A DNA stretch of 64,000 bases from positions 1 through 64,000 of the forward strand of contig CAJJBR010000034.1 in assembly GCA_905182475.1 (NCBI GenBank), read 5' to 3'. Positions 36,235 through 45,015 of this stretch are shown piece after piece. Position 1 is the stretch's first letter; each line of letters starts with the position of its first letter. Source of the DNA: Akkermansiaceae bacterium (GTDB lineage: Bacteria; Verrucomicrobiota; Verrucomicrobiia; Verrucomicrobiales; Akkermansiaceae). A model generated the notes under the pieces. It ran no database searches and had not been told where the DNA came from. It was given only the letters and a program-made list of their open reading frames with translations. The position numbers and the translations under genes were made by a program.

Positions 36235-36747
36235 TTATTTATTTCTAACTGATTTTCTGTCATCTCTCGGCATGGTCTTCTCGATCTCTGAAAAGACATC
36301 GACCATACCACCGGCGGCGCGCGCGGCTTCGCGGCCACGGTTCATTGATGCCCCGATGCAGCGTGAGTATGCCTGTTTCTCGTTATCGACGAGGAGAACT
36401 TCGTGAATGACAGGGGTAAGTGCTTTGATTGCCAGATCCTGGAGGGCGTTGGTGACGGATCCTGCGACGAGATCGGCATGACCGGTATCGCCTCGGATGA
36501 TTAGTCCGAGGGCGATCACGCAGTTGGTTTCCTCGCGCTCGAGAACGGATGCCACGGCGACGGGAATCTCGAATGCTCCGGGCACCCGGATGAGGTCGAT
36601 TCGAGCCATGGGAATGAGTTCACTGAGTTCGTCGATGGCGTTCTCGACGAGGGAATCGGTGAATTTCTCGTTATATTTGGACGCGACAATACAGATCCTG
36701 ACCTTCTGGCCGATGATCCGTGGCTTTGGCTGCAACGCGGTTGACAT
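36235..36747 (-). CDS. ribH: 6,7-dimethyl-8-ribityllumazine synthase
   Basis: Penultimate step of riboflavin synthesis. 170 aa, forms a capsid-like or pentameric enzyme. Signatures are ICIVASKYNEKFTDSLVENA at the N-terminus (substrate-binding aromatic region), RVPGAFEIPVAV, GLIIRGDTGHADLVAGSV with the conserved catalytic His, and VLLVDNEKQAYSR. The usual IRGxTxHxDYV motif is altered at one or two places but keeps its His. The next gene, nusB, starts 2 bases downstream. Confidence 0.93.
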   Translation of the reverse strand: MSTALQPKPRIIGQKVRICIVASKYNEKFTDSLVENAIDELSELIPMARIDLIRVPGAFEIPVAVASVLEREETNCVIALGLIIRGDTGHADLVAGSVTNALQDLAIKALTPVIHEVLLVDNEKQAYSRCIGASMNRGREAARAAGGMVDVFSEIEKTMPRDDRKSVRNK

Positions 36748-36904
36748 GTAGTGGCTATGGATGCAGCTGGAAAAAATGTCAACTGATGGGCGGAAAAGTT
36801 TGATGGCGGGGTTTGGGCTTTACGGAAGGATAGGGGCTTGTAAACAAAGTGCGTGCGCGGCGAATGAATGTCGTGCGAAAATACCAAACGAACACCTGAT
36901 CCCA

Positions 36905-37327
36905 ATGGACATTCAAATTGCAACCCTTTGCGACTTCGCAGCCGATTACAACGGCAAGCTGGTCATCTCCGGAACTTTCGACACCCTCGCCGCCCGCGCT
37001 TTGCCTGTCGTGCACCCGTCTTGCGCACTCGCGCTTCGTTTCTGCTTCACGCAGGAAGACAAGGGCAAACACAAGCTTTCCATCAACATCATCAACGAGG
37101 ATGGCGAATCGCTCGATCCGAACAATATGCCTATCGAACCTGAGTTCGATGTGGAATTGCCGAACGACGTTCCGTTCCTGACGCGGAACATTGTCATGAA
37201 TCTCCAGGGACTGCGCTTCCCTCAAGACGGCATCTACTCCATCGATATTGGCTGCGACGGCGAATTGCTGGTGCGCCTGCCACTGCGCGTGGTCAAGGTG
37301 AACCAGGACGGCAGCAAAATGGCCTGA
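36905..37327 (+). CDS. DUF6941-like conserved protein
   Basis: A 140-residue beta-rich protein beginning MDIQIATLCDFAADYNGKL, then VISGTFDTL, a pattern I associate with the DUF6941 family common in Verrucomicrobia. No signal peptide or membrane segment; function unknown. The track start at 36761 adds 48 low-quality residues and would overlap the ribH promoter; ATG 36905 is the natural start. It is divergent from ribH. Confidence 0.7.
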   Translation: MDIQIATLCDFAADYNGKLVISGTFDTLAARALPVVHPSCALALRFCFTQEDKGKHKLSINIINEDGESLDPNNMPIEPEFDVELPNDVPFLTRNIVMNLQGLRFPQDGIYSIDIGCDGELLVRLPLRVVKVNQDGSKMA

Positions 37328-37385
37328 TTTCCCCGCGATTTTTTTTGAATGATGGTTTGCGAAAGGGCGTGATTGGCGTTTCATC

Positions 37386-38189
37386 ATGGGCATGGAAAGG
37401 CAGTATTCATGCGTGATGGTAACAGGGGCGTCTTCTGGTCTCGGTGAAGAGTTTGCGAAGCAATTGGCGGGGAGAACAACTCGGATGGTTCTCGTGGCTC
37501 GGAGGGTGGAGAGAATGGATAGAATCGCTGAGGGAATCCGGACGGCACATCAAGGAATCGAGGTGATGGTGCTGGCTGCGGATCTTGCGGATTCTGCAGC
37601 AAGGGAGGCGCTGAAGGAAAAGACGGAAGGTGCCGGTTTCCATCCCGATCTTCTGATTAACAATGCGGGGCTGGGGGATTACGGGGAATTTGTCACTGCG
37701 GAATGGAATACGCTAGAGGCGATGCTGAAAGTAAATATCGAGGCGCTGACTCATCTCAGCCATCTATTCGCCCCCGGAATGGCGAAAAGGGGCAGGGGGG
37801 CGATTCTCAATGTGTCCTCGTTGGCCAGCACTCTGCCGATACCCGACTTTGCGGTATACGCTGCCACGAAGGCCTACGTGAGCAGTTTCTCAGAAGCGCT
37901 CCGTATCGAACTCGCGGAGAGCGGTGTGGACGTCATGCATTTGTGCCCAGGACCTGTAAAGACCGAGTTCGGTGAAGTATCGAGGCGTAAAGGCGATTCC
38001 GAGGGGATGCCTGCACATGCACTTTTCTATGTGCCGAAAGAGCAGGTTGTTGGAGAGGCGATTGCTGGGCTGAATAGCGGAAAGTCGAGGGTTTTCCCAG
38101 GCCTGAAAATTGCTGCCGCAGGATTGTTGATCGGAGCTATTCCTCTTGTCGCACTGCGGTTGGTTCTTGGGTTTCGGCCAAGGCGCTAG
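37386..38189 (+). CDS. Short-chain dehydrogenase/reductase
   Basis: A 267-residue classical SDR: cofactor motif VTGASSGLGEEFA (about residues 12-24), NNAG at about 91-94, the catalytic Ser in LNVSSLAS and Y-x3-K in VYAATKAYVS. ARR after the second strand suggests NADP(H). The C-terminus carries a hydrophobic segment (IAAAGLLIGAIPLVALRLVLGF) that could anchor it to the membrane, as in the DltE-like SDRs. The substrate is unknown. Its TAG stop lies inside the left end of the MITE-like element. Confidence 0.88.
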   Translation: MGMERQYSCVMVTGASSGLGEEFAKQLAGRTTRMVLVARRVERMDRIAEGIRTAHQGIEVMVLAADLADSAAREALKEKTEGAGFHPDLLINNAGLGDYGEFVTAEWNTLEAMLKVNIEALTHLSHLFAPGMAKRGRGAILNVSSLASTLPIPDFAVYAATKAYVSSFSEALRIELAESGVDVMHLCPGPVKTEFGEVSRRKGDSEGMPAHALFYVPKEQVVGEAIAGLNSGKSRVFPGLKIAAAGLLIGAIPLVALRLVLGFRPRR

Positions 38190-38466
38190 TGCCCAGAAAA
38201 CCTTAATCTAACGGATGGGGATTTTTAAGGTCTTGAGAAAAAGGCTTCCGATAGTCGCGGAGGGTCAGAAAGCTCGGTGCTTTTTCCCAATAGCTGCGTT
38301 GCGCGTCGAGTCGTGAATCTCGATTGCCTGCGCTCCTCTCCGGCCAAGCGGCGTGTGCCCTCCTCCTCCGGAGGGCATGAATGGTAGCTCTGACTCGCTT
38401 CTTGCGCCTTGCTCTTGGAAAAAATCGCCTTCGCCCATCCGTAGATTAAGGTTTTCAGAACACTAG
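38186..38466. mobile_element. MITE-like element with ~34-bp terminal inverted repeats
   Basis: The left end reads ctagtg....gaaaaccttaatcta(a)cggatggg and the right end is its near-exact reverse complement ending cactag. The 281-bp unit has no ORF and contains internal palindromes such as ccctcctcctccggaggg. Both ends show CTAG, which fits the 4-bp YTAR target duplication of IS5-family elements. The left CTAG supplies the stop codon (CGC TAG) of the SDR gene, so insertion may have altered that protein's C-terminus. Confidence 0.8.
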
Positions 38467-38522
38467 GTGGATGGGGAATAGCTTAAGCTTTCCAATTTTA
38501 TCAATCCGGCTATATTCCCCTC

Positions 38523-39209
38523 GTGCGCAGATATTCTATCTTTTTCGTAGCCTGTTTGTTGGCTCTTTCTGTGGTGCAATGCTCCCCGATAGGAGGTTCG
38601 AGGGGTCGGGAACGCGATGATGGAACAAAGGTTTCCACATCGAAGATGATGAGGGAAGTTCGGCTTAAGGTCGATCTGGTTCCCAAAGGAACCCACGGGC
38701 GGAAAGTCGTCCGCCCTATGAGGCCGCGTTACATCACGATCCACAGCACGCAGAATTATACGTCTGGCGCGGAAAGGCATTCGCTTGCGCTGAAGCGGGG
38801 AGCGTTGCGTTCTTCTAAGCGCCGTGGAGGGAACCGGATCGGTTATCTAATCTGGCATTTTACGGTGGATGAAAAGAAGGCCATCCAACACATGCCTACC
38901 TCGGAGCAAGGTGAGCATGCGGACTTTGGTGGCCCCGGAAACCTCTACTCGATCGGGATCGAAATGTGCGAGGAGCGGGGATCTAACATCGGGGCAACAG
39001 TGGAGCGCACTGCAAAGCTCACTGCGGTGCTCATGAAGCACAAAGGCATCCCGTTGAAGAATGTTGTTCCGCATTACCGTTGGCCGCGCCGTGGCAAGAC
39101 GCCTGCGAACAAAAACTGCCCGCATTTTCTCTTGGATAATGGCAAGCCAGGGCGGAAGTGGAGGGCGTTCCAGAGGAAAATTAACTACTACTATAAGCGG
39201 TTGGAGTGA
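38523..39209 (+). CDS. N-acetylmuramoyl-L-alanine amidase (Amidase_2), lipoprotein
   Basis: A peptidoglycan amidase with a lipoprotein-type signal (ACLLALSVVQC, Cys about residue 20). The Amidase_2 zinc site is visible: first His in YITIHSTQN, a YLIWHFTVDEKKAIQHMP strand pair, the His in GEHADFGG, and the C-terminal NCPHFL. YSIGIEMCE is the typical strand after the active site. The start is GTG 38523. The stop overlaps the next start (GTGA), so the YkgJ-like gene is coupled. Confidence 0.85.
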   Translation: MRRYSIFFVACLLALSVVQCSPIGGSRGRERDDGTKVSTSKMMREVRLKVDLVPKGTHGRKVVRPMRPRYITIHSTQNYTSGAERHSLALKRGALRSSKRRGGNRIGYLIWHFTVDEKKAIQHMPTSEQGEHADFGGPGNLYSIGIEMCEERGSNIGATVERTAKLTAVLMKHKGIPLKNVVPHYRWPRRGKTPANKNCPHFLLDNGKPGRKWRAFQRKINYYYKRLE

Positions 39210-39601
39210 GCACTGGTGAAGGCGACAACGGGAATCATGGAAGCCCGGGAAATGATCTGACGGTGCTTGAACCGGGTGTGAACTACGTTTGCCAGCGCTG
39301 CACAGCATGTTGTAAGTGGCCGGGTGACGTGAGAATCGATGACAAGGATGTTACCACGATCTCAGAGTTTCTAGATATGGGGCAGGAAGAATTTCTTTCC
39401 CGATACACCCGGCTGAGAACGAACCGGACTGGGCTTTCACTCATCGAAAAAGATAACCATGAGTGTATCATGTTAGAAGGCAACGGGTGCCGGATTCACA
39501 AAGTGAAACCTTCTCAATGTGCGGGATTCCCAAATAAATGGAATTTTCCCGGCTGGCGAGAGGTGTGTGAAGCCATTCCTGTGCCAGTCGATGTTTCTTG
39601 A
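39206..39601 (+). CDS. YkgJ-family zinc/iron-chelating cysteine-cluster protein
   Basis: A 131-residue protein with the CxxCxxCC cluster (CQRCTACCKW, about residues 29-37) and further Cys at DNHECIMLEGNGCRIHKVKPSQC. Members bind a metal or Fe-S centre; function unknown. It starts at a GTG overlapping the amidase stop by 4 bases. It ends before a ~150-base AT-rich gap leading to glgA. Confidence 0.85.
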   Translation: MSTGEGDNGNHGSPGNDLTVLEPGVNYVCQRCTACCKWPGDVRIDDKDVTTISEFLDMGQEEFLSRYTRLRTNRTGLSLIEKDNHECIMLEGNGCRIHKVKPSQCAGFPNKWNFPGWREVCEAIPVPVDVS

Positions 39602-39755
39602 AGCCGAAGAGAAATGTTCTTGATTGTGCGAAAAAAAACTTGGCTTTCCTGCTAGATAAATATCGCCATTGCGCAGCTGATGTGAGAAGAGTGCAGTGTT
39701 GTGTAGGTATATTGTTTTTAAGTAAAGCGACCCTAATAAACACTACCCTAGCCCC

Positions 39756-41294
39756 ATGGCAAAAAAACTAAAGTCAAGCAACCCGCGAATCCTCATCGTC
39801 ACTCCTGAGATCACCTATTTGCCGGCCGGTATGGGGAATATGGCTCAGAGGATGTCTGCGAAAGCAGGTGGTCTGGCAGATGTTTCCGCATCCTTGGTCT
39901 CGGCGCTTTTCAATCTCGGTGCAGACGTCCACGTGGCGATGCCGAACTACCGAAAACTGTTCCAAGGTGATGTCTTTAATCTTCACGAAAAGGAACTGAA
40001 GAAATATCACGAAGTGCTTCCCGAGGATCACATCCATCTCGCGGAAGACAGGATATTCTATTATCGGGATCGCGTGTATAGCAACCACTCCGATGAAGCG
40101 ATGCGGATTGCGATGGTGTTTCAGCGCGAGGTGATCAACCACATTGTTCCCAAGGCTCGCCCCGATCTGATCCACTGCAACGACTGGATGACAGCTCTCA
40201 TTCCTGCCATGGCGAAACGTCGCGGTATTAAGAGTCTTTTCACCGTCCACAATATCCACACCCGCCAGGTAAGCTTGGCGCAAGCAGAGGAAACTGGAAT
40301 CGATGCGGCGGAGTTCTGGATGAACCTGTTTTTCTCGGGAAATCCCGTTGGTTACGATCACGCCCGTTCGAACGTGCCAGTGGATTTACTGACGTCCGGT
40401 ATCTTTGCTTGCCACTTTATCAATACGGTTAGTCCCCGGTTCCTTTGGGAAATCGTTGAAGGCTGGCATCCAGTCGTTCCATGGTCTATCCGAGAGGAAA
40501 TTCGCAACAAATACCATGCTGGCTGTGCATCCGGCATCCTAAATGCACCTGATGCCTCGTATGATCCAAAAAGCGACGACTCGCTCGAGCGGACTTTCAC
40601 TCACAAGGATTTCTGGGATGCGAAGATCACGAATAAGGAGGCTTTCCAGCGGGAAATGGGTCTTGAGGTAAACGGGAAAGCCCCGCTCTTCTTCTGGCCG
40701 TCGCGTTTGGATCCGGTTCAGAAAGGCCCACAACTCGTCACCGATATCCTGGTGAAAACGATCACGGATTACTGGGAATGGGGCATGCAGATCGCAGTAG
40801 TCGCAAACGGGCCGCACGAAGTCCATTTCAGAAGCATCATTGCAGAATTCGGCCTCGGAGATAGGGTTGCCATCGTCGATTTCGACGAGCGCATGTCCCG
40901 TCTCGGCTACGGTGCCTCCGATTTCATGATCATGCCGTCTTTCTTCGAGCCCTGCGGCCTTCCGCAAATGACTGCGCCTCTCTACGGATCCCTTCCGGTC
41001 GTTCACGGCACTGGTGGACTCTACGATACGGTTCGTCCGTTGGATGTGGAGGTTTCCACAGGAAACGGTTTCCGTTTCGACGACTACGATGCAAACGGCC
41101 TCCGCTGGGCGATTGACCGTGCTTTAGAGTTTTACGCTCTCCCTCGCGAGGTCAAGGAGCCACAGATCCGCCGCGTGATGAAGGAGAGTAAAAAGGAATT
41201 CAGCCACGAGGAAGTCGCCCGGAAGTACATCGAGATCTACGAGGAAATGTTGGCAAGGCCACTCGTGGAAACCTGGCGGGTGAGGATACCGTAG
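39756..41294 (+). CDS. glgA: Glycogen (starch) synthase GlgA
   Basis: GT5-family enzyme elongating alpha-1,4-glucan from ADP-glucose. 512 aa. The ADP-glucose lysine motif is KAGGLADVSASL (about residues 35-46), later come DLIHCNDWMTALIPAM, VHNIHT, FFWPSRLDPVQKGPQL and the C-terminal nucleotide site PSFFEPCGLPQMTAPLYGSLPVVHGTGGL (read in parts). The N-terminus contains ILIVTPEITYLP, the usual start. It is a stand-alone gene; other glg genes are not in the window. Confidence 0.93.
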   Translation: MAKKLKSSNPRILIVTPEITYLPAGMGNMAQRMSAKAGGLADVSASLVSALFNLGADVHVAMPNYRKLFQGDVFNLHEKELKKYHEVLPEDHIHLAEDRIFYYRDRVYSNHSDEAMRIAMVFQREVINHIVPKARPDLIHCNDWMTALIPAMAKRRGIKSLFTVHNIHTRQVSLAQAEETGIDAAEFWMNLFFSGNPVGYDHARSNVPVDLLTSGIFACHFINTVSPRFLWEIVEGWHPVVPWSIREEIRNKYHAGCASGILNAPDASYDPKSDDSLERTFTHKDFWDAKITNKEAFQREMGLEVNGKAPLFFWPSRLDPVQKGPQLVTDILVKTITDYWEWGMQIAVVANGPHEVHFRSIIAEFGLGDRVAIVDFDERMSRLGYGASDFMIMPSFFEPCGLPQMTAPLYGSLPVVHGTGGLYDTVRPLDVEVSTGNGFRFDDYDANGLRWAIDRALEFYALPREVKEPQIRRVMKESKKEFSHEEVARKYIEIYEEMLARPLVETWRVRIP

Positions 41295-41345
41295 GCTGCT
41301 TGAAGGCGCCGGATTACTCGTTCCTTCCTGGATCATAGCGAGCAG

Positions 41346-41570
41346 ATGGCAAAATCCGTCGTTCAGCAGCTGAAAGACTGTCCTAATTGTGGGCATCCAA
41401 CCCTCCATCTTCGCAACACGAAGGAAATGAGCTGGATTGTGCATTTGGTCTTATTCTTCATTACGGCGGGTTTCTGGCTCATTGTCTGGATCCCGCTGAC
41501 AATCTGGCACCTACTAACAAAGCCCATAGCCGGGAAGTGGGTGTGTTCTATCTGCGGCGAGAAAGGGTAG
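41346..41570 (+). CDS. Small LITAF-like zinc-ribbon membrane protein
   Basis: A 74-residue protein with a CPNCGHPTLH knuckle at the N-terminus, a hydrophobic segment (WIVHLVLFFITAGFWLIVWI) and a C-terminal CSICG knuckle. Two Cys pairs separated by a membrane-inserting helix is the LITAF arrangement, in which the helix dips into the membrane from the cytosolic face. Function in bacteria is unknown. Confidence 0.65.
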   Translation: MAKSVVQQLKDCPNCGHPTLHLRNTKEMSWIVHLVLFFITAGFWLIVWIPLTIWHLLTKPIAGKWVCSICGEKG

Positions 41571-41597
41571 GGATTTTCTAACCGTTGCCGATAGAAG

Positions 41598-41626
41598 TTG
41601 ACTACCGCCGTAGGGTTTTCTACGAG
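41598..41626 (+). promoter_or_regulatory. Weak candidate promoter for the PEP-CTERM gene
   Basis: TTGACT (41598-41603) and TACGAG (41621-41626) with 17-base spacing. The -35 is good, the -10 poor. A transcript would have a leader of about 60 bases before ATG 41692. Confidence 0.3.
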
Positions 41627-41691
41627 CAAAGTAATTACTTAAGAAAGGTTAATCTTTTTATGGGTTCCAGAACCAAAAAACAATCCAGCTC

Positions 41692-42510
41692 ATGAAACTC
41701 TTCGACGTATTCTTGATCTTTGCCTCGTTGTTCTCGGTCGCTGCCATTTGCCCCGCGCAGGTATCCCTGGTCGCCCACTGGAAGTTTGACGAAGCCAGCG
41801 GCGCGACCGCATCCGACTTTATCGGCAGCTTTGACGGAACACTGACTGGCAGTGCCTCGTTTGTCGGCGGAGAGATTTCGGGAAACGCTGTAAGCCTGAC
41901 CAGTTCCGTGGACTCCATCGTCAACATGGGGAGTTCTGTACCGGGCTTCACGACCGGCGATTTCAGCATCGTTTCCTGGATCAAGACCAAGGCCACCGGC
42001 GGCGATGCTATCTACGCCGGAAAGCACCTTTCCACGGTCAGCAGTGGATATTTTCTAGGAGTTAATACCATTGGCGGTACTGGTGGCGGCGCGAACAAAG
42101 CGGTGTTTTATCCCAGCGGCTCCGGAAGCAATATTCCGTTTTTAACCACCACGGTGAATGATGGCGAGTGGCACCAGGTCGTTGGTGTTTACACGGCGGG
42201 TGGAAACGCACAGATCTATGTCGATGGCGGACTAGCGGAAGACACCGAGACGAGTCCTGCGATGGCAGGTAATTCCGTGGCCTTCCTCATCGGCGGAATT
42301 ACGGTCGGTTCCACCCCGACCAACCTTTACGAGGGCCTGGTGGATGATGTGCAGCTTTACTCAAGTGCCTTAAACCAATCGAATGTCGCCTATCTTTTTG
42401 TAAATCCTGGACAAACGGTTCCTGAACCGCGGTCTGCCGTCCTTTCCTTGCTTGGTCTTGCTGTTTTTGCCAGGCGGAGAAGGTATACTGGCGCGCATTG
42501 GGTTTTGTGA
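41692..42510 (+). CDS. LamG-domain protein with PEP-CTERM sorting signal
   Basis: A secreted 272-residue protein: signal peptide (LFDVFLIFASLFSVAAICPAQ), one LamG/concanavalin-like domain (SLVAHWKFDEASGATASD to LYEGLVDDVQLYSSAL), and a C-terminal VPEPRSAVLSLLGLAVFARRRR. The PEP motif, hydrophobic helix and Arg cluster form a PEP-CTERM tag, recognised by exosortase (not in this window), which usually goes with exopolysaccharide export. About nine extra residues (YTGAHWVL) follow the Arg cluster, unusual for this tag; the 249-bp repeat begins just there, so the tail may come from it. Confidence 0.85.
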   Translation: MKLFDVFLIFASLFSVAAICPAQVSLVAHWKFDEASGATASDFIGSFDGTLTGSASFVGGEISGNAVSLTSSVDSIVNMGSSVPGFTTGDFSIVSWIKTKATGGDAIYAGKHLSTVSSGYFLGVNTIGGTGGGANKAVFYPSGSGSNIPFLTTTVNDGEWHQVVGVYTAGGNAQIYVDGGLAEDTETSPAMAGNSVAFLIGGITVGSTPTNLYEGLVDDVQLYSSALNQSNVAYLFVNPGQTVPEPRSAVLSLLGLAVFARRRRYTGAHWVL

Positions 42511-42752
42511 TTTGGCGCTTCCGGAAACTGCGGAATTTCAGCTTTGAATTTTAGGTCTTCCTCGCTGTAGGCGAGATGCAACAACAGCATGGGGGTGTAG
42601 CCCCATGAGCTTCCCAAACCAAGCCCATGCGTGTTGAATGCACGCGGGAAATGCGCAAGCATCCACCGTGCCTACAGCACGGGCATTGCCTGGAACATGG
42701 TTCATGGGGCTCAAGCCCCATGCTGTTGTTGCGCCCTGCCTACAGCAGATTT
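42504..42752. repeat. 249-bp dispersed palindromic repeat, copy 1
   Basis: Nearly identical to 60801-61049 in the same orientation, with about a dozen mismatches by eye. It contains a long inverted repeat: the arm gcaacaacagcatgggg...ccccatga near its left third matches catggggctcaagcccc...tgttgttgc near its right end, plus a cctacagcacgggc-type inner segment. It overlaps the 3' end of the PEP-CTERM gene and ends exactly where the PSCyt1 remnant starts. No ORF of its own. Confidence 0.9.
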
Positions 42753-42930
42753 CATCGGAAAAATACGAATGAGGACTTCCGATTTTGCCGGGTGCTTGTG
42801 ATCAATCGCGTTGTCTGCGATTGCGCCCGCACGGATATCCAGCCGGAGGTCTCCTCCTATTGTTCTTTGTCAGAACCGTGGCAGTGGAAGCACTTATCGG
42901 AAAGGGTAAGTTCCGAAAGGGTCGGAATTT
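42753..42930 (-). pseudogene. Planctomycete cytochrome c (PSCyt1)/DUF1549 gene remnant
   Basis: On the minus strand one frame gives DKCFHCHGSDKEQ and a second frame directly after gives DLRLDIRAGAIADNA ... KSEVLIRIFP. This is the start of a PSCyt1 domain (DKCFHCHGPD..., GLRLD...AI, SELIRRI) interrupted by a TAG and frameshift. Only about 55 codons remain; the DUF1549/DUF1553 parts are gone. The break coincides with the end of the 249-bp repeat, suggesting the repeat marks a deletion or insertion endpoint. Confidence 0.65.
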
Positions 42931-43019
42931 CGCATGGCTGGGCTACAATAATGGCTTTTAGACACACCTACGGATGTCATCTGGTATTGGTAGATGAGGT
43001 TGCTGTCTGTTTTTTCGTA

Positions 43020-43202
43020 ATGCTTCTTGGTGGTTACGGAGTCATTGGCGCGGACGAACATCCGAATATCGTGAAAATTCTCTGTGACGACCTCGGGAGG
43101 TGTGATCTTGCCTGCTACGGGAATGTAAGAGCTGAGCAGCAAAGAACCAGAGATGCTTACCATCACATGCCTGCGAGAATGCACAAGTGGCGCGCGAAGT
43201 GA
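43020..43202 (+). pseudogene. Sulfatase N-terminal remnant
   Basis: The frame reads MLLGGYGVIGADEHPNIVKIL, then CDDLGRCDLACYGN, the signal-peptide end and first metal-binding strand of formylglycine sulfatases (PNIVxILaDDLGxGDLxCYGN). It then degenerates and stops at 43202, well before any CxPxR site. Sulfatase and PSCyt1 genes are neighbours in many Planctomycetes and Verrucomicrobia, so both remnants probably come from one lost locus. Confidence 0.65.
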
Positions 43203-43294
43203 TTTTCACAGATCCTGCGGAGGAAACCGTGAGATTCGGCTAGCCAGTGGAAAATTGCGGAGCTTAGGATGTGGGCGTAATTTTCAACACGACC

Positions 43295-44284
43295 ATGAAA
43301 GCACCAATCACCGTTTCCATCACAGGGGCAGCAGGCCAAATCGGCTATGCCATTCTCTTCCGCATCGCATCCGGTTTCGTCTTCGGCGAAGACCAACGAG
43401 TCAACCTCCGCCTGATTGAAATCGAGCCGGGTCTCCCCGCGCTGAAAGGTGTGGTAATGGAGCTTGATGACTGCGCGTTTCCTCTCCTGCAGGAAGTGGT
43501 CGCTACCACCGATCTCGACGAAGGCTTCAAAGATGCCAACTGGGCGCTTCTCATCGGCTCCGTGCCGCGCAAAGCGGGAATGGAACGTGCCGATCTCCTC
43601 GGCATCAACGGTAAGATTTTCACTGGCCAGGGACAGGCAATCGCCCGCTCCGCCGCGGAGGACGTCCGCGTTCTCGTTGTCGGAAACCCTTGCAACACCA
43701 ACGCACTCATCGCGATGAACAATGCGGAAGGTGTATCGAACGACCGTTTCTTCGCAATGACTCGGCTCGATGAAAATCGTGCGAAAAGCCAACTCGCAGA
43801 CAAGGCTGGCGTGCACAACTCTGACATCACCAACCTCTGCATCTGGGGCAACCACTCCGCAACCCAGTATCCCGATTTCACCAACGCGAAGATCAAGGGG
43901 CAGCCACTTACCGAAGTCATCACCGACCGTGAGTGGCTCGAAGGAGAATTCATCAAAACTGTCCAGCAACGCGGTGCCGCGATCATCGCTGCACGCGGCG
44001 CGTCCTCCGCCGCCTCCGCCGCAAATGCCGCTATGGACACCGTGAAGAGTCTCGTTAATCCAACTCCAGAAGGCGACTGGCATTCCGTCGCGATCTGTTC
44101 GGACGGCTCATACGGTATCGAAAAAGGCATCATGGCCTCCATGCCCATACGCACCAAAGCGGACGGATCATGGGAAGTCGTTCAGGGAGTCCCTGTCAGC
44201 GAATTCTCCCAAGGCAAGATCGATGCTACCATCGGCGAGCTCTTGGAAGAAAAAGAAGCGGTCAAAGATCTGATCCCGGGCTGA
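43295..44284 (+). CDS. mdh: Malate dehydrogenase
   Basis: NAD-dependent malate/oxaloacetate enzyme of the TCA cycle. 329 aa from ATG 43295 (the track's 43271 adds eight residues). Rossmann motif [18 protein letters not shown], substrate Arg loop [29 protein letters not shown], catalytic Asp/Arg [13 protein letters not shown] and catalytic His in [13 protein letters not shown]. This is the 'mdh type 2' group that also includes cytosolic eukaryotic MDH. A hairpin follows the stop. Confidence 0.96.
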   Translation: MKAPITVSITGAAGQIGYAILFRIASGFVFGEDQRVNLRLIEIEPGLPALKGVVMELDDCAFPLLQEVVATTDLDEGFKDANWALLIGSVPRKAGMERADLLGINGKIFTGQGQAIARSAAEDVRVLVVGNPCNTNALIAMNNAEGVSNDRFFAMTRLDENRAKSQLADKAGVHNSDITNLCIWGNHSATQYPDFTNAKIKGQPLTEVITDREWLEGEFIKTVQQRGAAIIAARGASSAASAANAAMDTVKSLVNPTPEGDWHSVAICSDGSYGIEKGIMASMPIRTKADGSWEVVQGVPVSEFSQGKIDATIGELLEEKEAVKDLIPG

Positions 44285-44315
44285 GCTGCTAGGGAGCCGG
44301 ATAGAAATGGAAAAT

Positions 44316-44348
44316 CCTATGGGTCTGCTTTCGCAGCCATAGGCACTT
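44316..44348. terminator. Possible terminator between mdh and the K+ channel
   Basis: cctatgg pairs with ccatagg, extended by ctgc/gcag, with loop tttc; the downstream T-run is short (cactttt). It sits between two convergent genes. Confidence 0.45.
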
Positions 44349-44358
44349 TTCTGGCCTG

Positions 44359-45015
44359 CTACCGGCGGGGCTTATTTTTTCTCAAAGGTTCGTGATTTCT
44401 CGAGATCAGGGATGAGATGAAAATCGCGAGGTAGAGGACTCCGCTGAGAGCGGTCAGTATTGTGAAAATTTTCGCAGGCTGGGTGGCGGGGACGATGTCG
44501 CCGTAGCCGAGAGTCGTGAGTGTCACGAAGCTGAAGTAGAGAAGATCGGTTGGGTTGGGTGGCTTGCCGGTGATCTGGTTCAGGAAGGCGTTCGGCTGGA
44601 GGTCGGTGATGGCGATGGAAATTAACAGTGCGAATAGTCCGAGTAGGATGTAGCCGGAGATTCCTGCGAAAATCCGATCCGTTGGGAGCACCCCGTCCTT
44701 GAAGAAGCTGTGTCGGAAAATCTCACGCGCGAGAAAAAAGAAGCCGGCGATGTGGCAACTGAGCTGAATCAACCTCAGCAACAAGTGTTCGGGAAGGAGC
44801 TCCGCTACGATGGCAATTACGGCTAGTAAGAGATAGGTGTGCAGCAAGTGCTTGTTACCTGCCAGAACGCAGGCGCAGATCGCGAAGAAGCCTGGGTAGA
44901 CGAACCCGAGCCAGAAGGTTCCCAGAGTATCCCAGTTGAGGGACGACAGGATTAAGGCTAACTCTGCCGCGAGGAGGATCTTCGCTTTGTTTTCAATCTT
45001 GAGAAATATTCTCAT
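44359..45015 (-). CDS. Ion_trans_2 potassium channel
   Basis: A 218-residue membrane protein with the K+ selectivity filter TLTTLGYGDIVPAT (about residue 165) between two helices (YILLGLFALLISIAI and ILTALSGVLYLAIFISSLI). Four further hydrophobic segments precede the pore pair, giving a six-helix layout without a clear voltage-sensor Arg ladder. No RCK domain. It overlaps the end of the RND pump gene by 23 bases, so it is the fourth gene of that operon. Confidence 0.88.
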   Translation of the reverse strand: MRIFLKIENKAKILLAAELALILSSLNWDTLGTFWLGFVYPGFFAICACVLAGNKHLLHTYLLLAVIAIVAELLPEHLLLRLIQLSCHIAGFFFLAREIFRHSFFKDGVLPTDRIFAGISGYILLGLFALLISIAITDLQPNAFLNQITGKPPNPTDLLYFSFVTLTTLGYGDIVPATQPAKIFTILTALSGVLYLAIFISSLISRNHEPLRKNKPRR

